Source: a virus
Direction: 5' to 3' (one strand)
Virus record (IMG/VR): IMGVR_UViG_3300036770_000417
Span: 1 to 64,000 of that record
Length of the DNA: 64,000 bases
Of the stretch, positions 1-5,277 are shown one piece after another. A program made the translations under genes and the position numbers. The notes beneath the pieces were generated by a model. That model worked only from the letters and a program-made list of their open reading frames with translations. It had not been told where the DNA came from and did no database searches. Numbering within the stretch: position 1 is the first letter of the stretch; the number at the start of each line of letters is the position of its first letter.

Positions 1-120
1 GACCCGCTTGCCGCGCTTGTCAGGCATGGCGCTGGCGTATCACACGACATCTGGTGCTGCTGGCGGTCGATCATGCAGGCCCGCGCCACCCTCACAGAAC
101 TGAAGGGAGACAAGCCATGA
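1..120 (+). CDS. 3' end of a small phage protein (partial)
   Basis: The window opens inside an open frame that ends at TGA 118-120. The visible 39 residues end in TLTELKGDKP, nearly the same as the end of the next gene (TLAELEGDNP), so the two look like tandem paralogues. The stop overlaps the next start as ATGA, which suggests coupled translation. Function unknown; the start lies outside the window. Confidence 0.55.
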   Translation, partial: DPLAALVRHGAGVSHDIWCCWRSIMQARATLTELKGDKP

Positions 121-374
121 CCGACGACAACGATCTGGTGAAGAAGCTGCGGGCTGCAGCAAAGCATCCGATAATGGACAATAACTGCATAGCTGATGTG
201 TTTGACGTTTCCGAATCAGCCGACCGCATTGAGGCGCTGGAGGCCAAGCTGGCGAAGGCGGTGAAGGTTTTGGTTCTGTGCCGAGACATGTTTGATGAGG
301 TGGCGCATCCATCAGACCCTATGAGTGTGTTGTTAAACACCACACTCGCAGAACTGGAAGGGGACAACCCATGA
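117..374 (+). CDS. small phage protein, unknown function
   Basis: An 85-residue protein starting at ATG 117, with GAAGGGAGA upstream as ribosome site. A longer in-frame reading from 54 has no ribosome site and is less likely. The middle, roughly residues 35-55, is helical and may form a short coiled coil. Its C-terminus matches that of the truncated gene before it. It overlaps both neighbours by ATGA, so it belongs to a tightly packed operon of small early genes. No family recognised. Confidence 0.6.
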   Translation: MTDDNDLVKKLRAAAKHPIMDNNCIADVFDVSESADRIEALEAKLAKAVKVLVLCRDMFDEVAHPSDPMSVLLNTTLAELEGDNP

Positions 375-586
375 CCGACGACCTCAAGCGCGAGAACCAA
401 GAACTGCGGCAGCAAGCCACTTTCTGGCAGGAGCGCGCCGAGTATTGGCGTGATCTGTGGAGCAAGGCAGCCAACCGGCTGCTGCAAGTGGACCCGGAGT
501 TGTCCGGGCCGATGACAACGAAGGCGGAAGAGGTCAGGAGGATCGCGGAGGTGTTGAAGAACCCAGACCCGTGGAAGGATGTGTGA
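371..586 (+). CDS. small coiled-coil phage protein, unknown function
   Basis: A 71-residue acidic and basic helical protein that starts MTDDL, echoing the start of the gene before it (MTDDN). Heptad-like spacing of hydrophobics in the first 40 residues suggests a short coiled coil. Start and stop overlap the neighbouring genes by a few bases, so it is part of the same translationally coupled string. Function not recognised. Confidence 0.55.
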   Translation: MTDDLKRENQELRQQATFWQERAEYWRDLWSKAANRLLQVDPELSGPMTTKAEEVRRIAEVLKNPDPWKDV

Positions 587-1002
587 TGGAACTGATCGTA
601 CCCGCATACAACATCAAGCCAGCACTGGCAGCGAAGTTCGAAGAGAAGATCGCCAAGATCATGCACCGCAAGCGTGACGAGGAGATCAACAGGTTCCGTG
701 CAGACAAGCTGCCACCAAAAAAGGGGCGTGACCCCGAGCTGGTAGGTGCACCGAAACTGCCGGAGAAGAAGTTGACCGGTAGCGCAGTGGGGCGTGCAAA
801 CAACGCAACGGATGAGCTCGTGCTGAAGCTGCTGGCGAACAAGGAGCTGTCTATCCTCCAGATCGCAGAGCACATCGGTATGTCGCGTCAGGCTGTGCGG
901 CACGCCGTCGAGCGGCTGGTCGGACGGAAGGAAGTAAGGAAGAAGAACGCAGGGTTCGTGACCGTATTCTGGGCTGTGGGGAGCGTCGATGACAAGACTT
1001 GA
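586..1002 (+). CDS. helix-turn-helix DNA-binding protein
   Basis: A 138-residue protein whose C-terminal half reads as a winged helix-turn-helix: LSILQIAEHIGMSRQAVRHA at about residues 88-107, then a basic segment (GRKEVRKK). The first 65 residues are strongly charged and helical. The start ATG 586 shares its A with the previous stop (TGATG). In family terms this is a transcription-regulator-like DNA binder. As one of the few candidate regulators in the window it could act on the inverted repeats found in the early regions, which is inference only. Confidence 0.65.
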   Translation: MELIVPAYNIKPALAAKFEEKIAKIMHRKRDEEINRFRADKLPPKKGRDPELVGAPKLPEKKLTGSAVGRANNATDELVLKLLANKELSILQIAEHIGMSRQAVRHAVERLVGRKEVRKKNAGFVTVFWAVGSVDDKT

Positions 1003-1168
1003 GGCCAAGCTGGCCAAGCTGGAAGATGCACGGGTGAACGTCACCGTGGCATACCTAGTGGCGGACGGGTGGTTCTACCCCCGTTTCTTCAAACTAGCAG
1101 AGCGCTATCTGTACTGGCGCATCAACCGAGTGAAGCAAAAACTGGAGGAGACCAACTATGGCTACTGA
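989..1168 (+). CDS. small phage protein (59 aa), unknown function
   Basis: A 59-residue open frame from ATG 989 to TGA 1166-1168. It overlaps the end of the HTH gene by 14 nt and the start of the next gene by 11 nt, the same tight packing as its neighbours. The product begins with a charged helix (MTRLEAKLAKLED), has an aromatic middle (GWFYPRFFKLAERYLYW) and a basic helical end. The codon pattern and packing make it a likely real gene. No family recognised. Confidence 0.5.
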   Translation: MTRLEAKLAKLEDARVNVTVAYLVADGWFYPRFFKLAERYLYWRINRVKQKLEETNYGY

Positions 1169-1475
1169 TACGAACACCGAAGCACCCCGCCGGGTGCAGA
1201 CACTGGAGACAGCAATCAAGCTGACAGCGGGCGACCGCAACAAGGCTTACGGACCCCCGTATGGTAACCTGTCAGACTGTGCGGTGCTGTGGGATGCTTA
1301 CCTCTCCGTCCGGGGCAACGAGCGTCTCGACGCCGAAGCCGTAGCGTGGATGAACGTGCTGCAGAAGATCGCCCGCTCGTGCCAGCCGGGCTATCACCCC
1401 GACAACTATACCGATGCCGCGGCTTACGCTGCCATCGCAGGGGAGTGCCGAGAGATCGAGGAGGCGGGCATATGA
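1158..1475 (+). CDS. DUF6378-like phage protein
   Basis: A 105-residue protein with the pattern of phage DUF6378 proteins: an N-terminal TAGDRNKAYGPPYGN motif (about residues 23-37), a central run rich in Ala and Trp ending in LQKIARS, and a PDNYTDAAAYAAIAGE C-terminus. A ribosome site (GGAGGAG-like) precedes ATG 1158. Members are common next to phage replication genes. Their function is unknown, though the helical make-up resembles nucleotide pyrophosphohydrolase-like folds. Its stop overlaps the polymerase start by 4 nt. Confidence 0.7.
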   Translation: MATDTNTEAPRRVQTLETAIKLTAGDRNKAYGPPYGNLSDCAVLWDAYLSVRGNERLDAEAVAWMNVLQKIARSCQPGYHPDNYTDAAAYAAIAGECREIEEAGI

Positions 1476-2752
1476 ACATCATAACACTTGACATGGAGAC
1501 CTACTACAGTCGCGAGTACTCACTGTCCAAGATTACCACCGAGGAATACATCCGCGACCCCATGTTCGAGGTGATCGGTGTTGGTGTGAAGGTGGGCAAC
1601 GACCCCACCGAGTGGGCCAGCGGAAGCATGGAGCAGATCGCCACATACCTGCGCGGGTTCGACTGGGAGAACTCCGCCCTGCTGGCGCACAACACTATGT
1701 TCGACGGCGCCATCCTGTCGTGGCGGTTCGGTATCAGGCCCAAGGCGTATCTGGACACGCTGTCCATGGCGCGCGCCCTGCACGGCACCGAGGTAGGCGG
1801 GAGCCTCAAGGTGCTCGTCGAACGCTACGGGCTGGGTGCCAAGGGCACTGAGGTGCTCAACGCACTGGGTAAGCGCCGCCGGGACTTCACCGAGGAAGAA
1901 CTCAGCCGGTATGGGGACTACTGCGTCAACGACGTGGAGCTGACCTACAAGCTGTTTCACAAGATGGGTGCGGGCTTCCCGAAAAAGGAGCTCAAGCTGA
2001 TCGACCTGACGCTACGCATGTTCACTGAGCCGGTGCTGGAGCTCGACCGCCCGCACTTGGAGCAGCACCTCGACGCCACCGTGAAGATGAAAGAGCAGCT
2101 GCTGGTGGACGCAGGGGTGACGGACAAGGCAGACCTCATGTCCAACCCGAAGTTTGCACAGCTGCTGACGCAGTTAAGCGTGAGCCCTCCGACGAAACTT
2201 AGCCCCACGACTGGCAAGGAAGCCTTCGCGTTTGCCAAGAGCGACGAGGAGTTCAAGGCACTGCTGGAGCATGAGGACGCACGGGTGCAGGCGCTGGTCG
2301 CCGCAAGACTGGGTAACAAGTCAACGCTGGAGGAGACCCGCACGCAGCGGTTCATCAACATCGCCGAGCGGGGCACCCTACCGGTGCCTATCCGATACTA
2401 CGCAGCACACACGGGGCGCTGGGGTGGTTGCTTAGTTGCCGATACAGAGGTAACGGTGTTTGACAAAACTCGCGGAGTCTGCAAGAAGAAGATCGTCGAT
2501 GTACTGGCTGACGACCTTGTGTGGGATGGCGTGGAGTTCGTCGCACATGACGGTGTTGTATTCAGCGGCTACGCCGAGGTCATCGAGTGGGACGGAGTGC
2601 GGGGGACCGAGGACCATGTCGTATTTACAGACGCCGGAGAGATTAGCCTACGAGACGCGAAAGCGGGAGGCCACAACATCCAAACTGCAGGCATCCCTGA
2701 CAAAGACGCTGTGGACTCGGCTCGACACTGGGTTAGTGAGTACGAAGAGTAA
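1472..2752 (+). CDS. DNA polymerase family A, N-terminal half fused to intein N-fragment
   Basis: This 426-residue protein is the first half of a replicative family A polymerase. Residues 1-319 hold the 3'-5' exonuclease (Exo I D7/E9 in LDMETYY, Exo II AHNTMFD near 71-77, Exo III YCVNDVELT near 150) and the start of the polymerase domain, up to HTGRWGG. At residue 320 the sequence turns into an intein: Cys1 in CLVADTEVTV (block A) and GTEDHVVF (block B, T-x-x-H). After 107 intein residues it stops at TAA 2750-2752. The rest of the polymerase lies in the gene starting at 3364. Known split inteins trans-splice such halves. The join here would recreate TGRWGG-SDSINLQNLPSR, a conserved family A motif. 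Confidence 0.9.
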   Translation: MNIITLDMETYYSREYSLSKITTEEYIRDPMFEVIGVGVKVGNDPTEWASGSMEQIATYLRGFDWENSALLAHNTMFDGAILSWRFGIRPKAYLDTLSMARALHGTEVGGSLKVLVERYGLGAKGTEVLNALGKRRRDFTEEELSRYGDYCVNDVELTYKLFHKMGAGFPKKELKLIDLTLRMFTEPVLELDRPHLEQHLDATVKMKEQLLVDAGVTDKADLMSNPKFAQLLTQLSVSPPTKLSPTTGKEAFAFAKSDEEFKALLEHEDARVQALVAARLGNKSTLEETRTQRFINIAERGTLPVPIRYYAAHTGRWGGCLVADTEVTVFDKTRGVCKKKIVDVLADDLVWDGVEFVAHDGVVFSGYAEVIEWDGVRGTEDHVVFTDAGEISLRDAKAGGHNIQTAGIPDKDAVDSARHWVSEYEE

Positions 2753-3383
2753 GGTCCGCTGTCGGTGTACCTGCGGGCGCGAAGCACAAGTGCGTGTTGC
2801 TGAGTTGTTAGCAGGAAAATCGCGCAGCTGTCGGTCATGTAGTGTGAGGTTGAGGATGGCTAGACTGCCGCCAGACCTACGCGTGCAGCTGGCTAAGAAC
2901 GCTTCGACCGCGGCGGTGGCCGCGGTCGCCAAGCGAGAAGACCATCTTGTATCTGAGTTCGGCGCTGCTGCGGTCAGGTCTGTGCTGAACATACTGTCGG
3001 GAGCCAAGCAACGATGCACGAACCCCAACTGTAGCCAGTACGCGGGCTACGGGCTTCGGGGTATAGAGTTTCGATTCCCGTCTGTGCGCGCCGGTGCGGA
3101 GTGGCTGCTCAAGAACATAGGCCCTCGACCGGCAGGCAGGTTCAGTCTCGACCGTATCGACAACAACCGACACTACGAACCGGGAAACCTCCGGTGGGCT
3201 ACATACAGCGAACAGGCCCGCAACAAGCGTACGTATATACGCACTAAGGCGGGAGAGCGGATTCGGGTGCTCATGCAGCAGCGCTCCGATCTAACCTATG
3301 AAACCGTGCGCCTATGGATAAAGCAAGGCGCCACCGATGAAGAGATATTAGGGAGAACGAAATATGCTCGTACCAGTGTATGA
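2736..3383 (+). CDS. HNH-type homing endonuclease inside the split-intein locus
   Basis: An open frame lies between the two polymerase halves in a different frame from both. It begins with a zinc-ribbon (CRCTCG ... CRSC), as seen in many phage HNH enzymes. It then has a YGLRGIEF segment, an HNH-like core (FSLDRIDNNRHYEPGNLRWA) and a C-terminal helix-turn-helix-like tail (LTYETVRLWIKQGATDEEI). The start is uncertain. GTG 2736 is used here because it lies just before the zinc ribbon; ATG 2616, after GAGGACC, is an alternative deep inside the intein N-fragment. It overlaps the N-half by 17 nt and the C-half by 20 nt. Homing enzymes placed this way spread the split locus into intein-free alleles. 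Confidence 0.85.
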   Translation: MSTKSKVRCRCTCGREAQVRVAELLAGKSRSCRSCSVRLRMARLPPDLRVQLAKNASTAAVAAVAKREDHLVSEFGAAAVRSVLNILSGAKQRCTNPNCSQYAGYGLRGIEFRFPSVRAGAEWLLKNIGPRPAGRFSLDRIDNNRHYEPGNLRWATYSEQARNKRTYIRTKAGERIRVLMQQRSDLTYETVRLWIKQGATDEEILGRTKYARTSV

Positions 3384-4320
3384 CATACGCAACTGCGGCC
3401 CCCGGCACCGGTTTGTGGCTAACGGAAAGCTCGTGCACAACTCGGACAGTATCAACCTGCAGAACCTGCCAAGCCGCGGGCCTAACGCCAAGCAGATCAA
3501 GAAGGCTATCGTCGCACCCGAGGGCTACACACTGATCGAGGCCGACTCATCGCAGATCGAGGCCCGCGTGCTCGCGTGGCTGGCTGGGCAGGACGACATT
3601 GTTAGTGCCTTCGCTAACAAACAGGACGTCTACAAGAAGATGGCGTCGGCGATCTACAGCAAAGATGAGGGCGAGATCGACAAGCAGGAGCGGCACGTCG
3701 GCAAGACAACGGTGCTCGGATGCGGCTACGGCATGGGGGCGCCGAAGTTCCAAGACGCACTGAAAAACGGCTTCCCGCCTGTGGAGCTCCCGCTCGACGA
3801 GGCCCGCCGAATCATCAACGTGTATCGGGATACCAACTGGAAGATCGTGCAGCTGTGGCGTAACGCGCAGAACGCCCTCGTAGCTATGTCGCGTGGTGAC
3901 ACGTCACCGATAGACGTCCACGGACTTCTGGAGGTGGTGCCGGACGCACCCGGTATCCGCCTGCCGTCGGGCCTGATCGTGCGCTACGACGACCTGCGGT
4001 TCGACGAGACCGAGAAGGGCGTGCAGTTCCACTACAACACCCGACAGGGCCGCACGCGTATATACGGCGGGAAGGTTGTGGAGAACGTAACGCAGGGCGT
4101 AGCGCGCTGCATCATCGGCGAGCAGATGTTGAGGATTGCCAAGACGTATCGCGTAGTGTTAACTGTTCACGATAGCATCGTGTGCCTCGTCCGCGACGAG
4201 GAGGTGCCCGAGGCGCAGGCGTTCATCGAGGCAGAGATGCGGCGACCCCCCGAGTGGGCACCGGGGCTGCCGGTGGACTGCGAGTCAGGCGTCGGAAAAA
4301 GCTACGGAGATTGTGAGTGA
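3364..4320 (+). CDS. intein C-fragment fused to DNA polymerase family A, C-terminal half
   Basis: A 318-residue protein. Residues 1-26 are an intein C-fragment: block F VYDIRNCGPRHRFVANG, then block G ending LVHN, followed by Ser27 as the +1 residue. Residues 27-318 complete the polymerase: motif A EADSSQIEARVLAWLAG (about 59-75), motif B from R110 (RHVGKTTVLGCGYG) and motif C LTVHDSIV with D270. ATG 3364 has its own GGGAG ribosome site, so the half is translated separately. After trans-splicing, 319 + 292 residues would give a polymerase of about 611 residues. Motif C has HDS rather than the commoner HDE; the metal-binding Asp is kept. Confidence 0.9.
   Translation: MLVPVYDIRNCGPRHRFVANGKLVHNSDSINLQNLPSRGPNAKQIKKAIVAPEGYTLIEADSSQIEARVLAWLAGQDDIVSAFANKQDVYKKMASAIYSKDEGEIDKQERHVGKTTVLGCGYGMGAPKFQDALKNGFPPVELPLDEARRIINVYRDTNWKIVQLWRNAQNALVAMSRGDTSPIDVHGLLEVVPDAPGIRLPSGLIVRYDDLRFDETEKGVQFHYNTRQGRTRIYGGKVVENVTQGVARCIIGEQMLRIAKTYRVVLTVHDSIVCLVRDEEVPEAQAFIEAEMRRPPEWAPGLPVDCESGVGKSYGDCE
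3601..3618. repeat. imperfect inverted repeat GTTAGTGCCTTCGCTAAC
   Basis: Copy with five matched bases per arm, inside the polymerase C-half. Could be chance. Confidence 0.4.
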
Positions 4321-4982
4321 GCGCAGCGCCTTGGTCGTTCAGCAAGATGAAAGCCTTCGAGACCTGCCCTAAGCAGTTCTACCATGTGAACGTGCTCAAG
4401 CAGTTCCCGTTCCAAGAGACCGAGGCCATGCGGTATGGCACCGAGTTTCACAAGGCGGCGGAGGAGTTCATGCGCGACGGCACCCCCATACCGGGGAAGT
4501 TTGCGTTTGCGGCCAAGGCGCTGGAGTCCCTCAGGGCGAAGCCGGGGGAGAAGATATGTGAGCAGAAGCTAGGGCTGACCGAGAACCTAGACCCGTGCAG
4601 CTTCTTTGCTAAGGAGGTGTGGTTCCGCGGCATCGCAGACCTCATCATCCTCGACGCCGACAGTGCATGGGTGGTGGATTACAAGACCGGGAAGTCTGCA
4701 CGCTACGCAGACAAGGGGCAGCTGGAGTTGATGGCGCTCGCGGTGTTCAAGCACTACCCACAGGTAAAGCGGGTGCGTGCCGGCCTGCTGTTCGTCATCG
4801 CCAACGACCTCATAAAAGACAGCTACGAGGTCAGCGCAGAAGCAATTATGTGGGGCAAATGGCTCGCAGACTATGGTAGGATGCAGAAAGCGTTCGAAAC
4901 GAACGTGTGGAACCCGCGCCCGTCCGGCCTGTGCAAGCGGCACTGTCCGGTCACGGAGTGCCCGCACAACGGAGCTCACTGA
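4317..4982 (+). CDS. PD-(D/E)XK nuclease, Cas4/RecB-like, probable Fe-S cluster
   Basis: A 221-residue exonuclease-family protein. The GIADLIILD ... WVVDYKTGK stretch (about residues 104-125) carries the catalytic D-(x)n-D-x-K signature. An N-terminal FETCPKQF Cys and a C-terminal cluster (LCKRHCPVTECPHNG) supply four cysteines in the order seen in Cas4/AddB-type 4Fe-4S nucleases. GTG 4317 overlaps the polymerase stop, so the two are coupled. In phages such enzymes process DNA ends during replication and recombination. Location beside polymerase and helicase supports that role. Confidence 0.8.
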   Translation: MSAAPWSFSKMKAFETCPKQFYHVNVLKQFPFQETEAMRYGTEFHKAAEEFMRDGTPIPGKFAFAAKALESLRAKPGEKICEQKLGLTENLDPCSFFAKEVWFRGIADLIILDADSAWVVDYKTGKSARYADKGQLELMALAVFKHYPQVKRVRAGLLFVIANDLIKDSYEVSAEAIMWGKWLADYGRMQKAFETNVWNPRPSGLCKRHCPVTECPHNGAH

Positions 4983-5245
4983 TGCCATACGTCAACAAGC
5001 CACGGCCCTATGAGAAAGAATACCGCCAGCAGTTGGCGCGTGATGAAGGCGACGAGCGTCTGGAGCGGCAGCGTGCCCGCACTGCGTTCGACAAGAAGAA
5101 CGGCAAGAGCGCTCGCAAGGGCAAGGACATAAGCCACAACAAAGCCCTGTCCAAGGGCGGCAGTAACAAGGACGGATACCGCCTAGAGAGCCCGTCGAAG
5201 AACCGGGCACACGGCGGCTCTATAAGCAAGCCACCACGAAAGTGA
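4982..5245 (+). CDS. small HNH-like phage protein
   Basis: An 87-residue, very basic protein starting at ATG 4982, sharing its A with the previous stop (TGATG). The C-terminal half, DISHNKALSKGGSN ... SPSKNRAHGG, follows the D-H ... GGSN ... NR pattern of small HNH-like proteins that are widespread in phages. The N-terminal half is Lys/Arg/Glu helix. Whether it cuts DNA is unclear because the full HNH triad is not obvious. It is the last gene before a 17-bp palindrome and the helicase. Confidence 0.6.
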   Translation: MPYVNKPRPYEKEYRQQLARDEGDERLERQRARTAFDKKNGKSARKGKDISHNKALSKGGSNKDGYRLESPSKNRAHGGSISKPPRK

Positions 5246-5262
5246 GTTAGTGCAGCACTAAC
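5246..5262 (+). repeat. inverted repeat GTTAGTGCAGCACTAAC
   Basis: A perfect 17-bp palindrome (8-bp arms around one A), directly after the stop at 5243-5245 and 15 nt before the helicase start, next to its ribosome site (CTGAGGAG). It is identical to the copy at 55665-55681. It could act as operator or as an mRNA hairpin. Confidence 0.8.
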
Positions 5263-5277
5263 TTCTGAGGAGTTATC

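Noticed and set aside
2429-3441. Polymerase break as a simple frameshift or sequencing error
   Set aside because: Intein ends are intact on both sides, the endonuclease frame fills the gap, and the second half has its own ribosome site.
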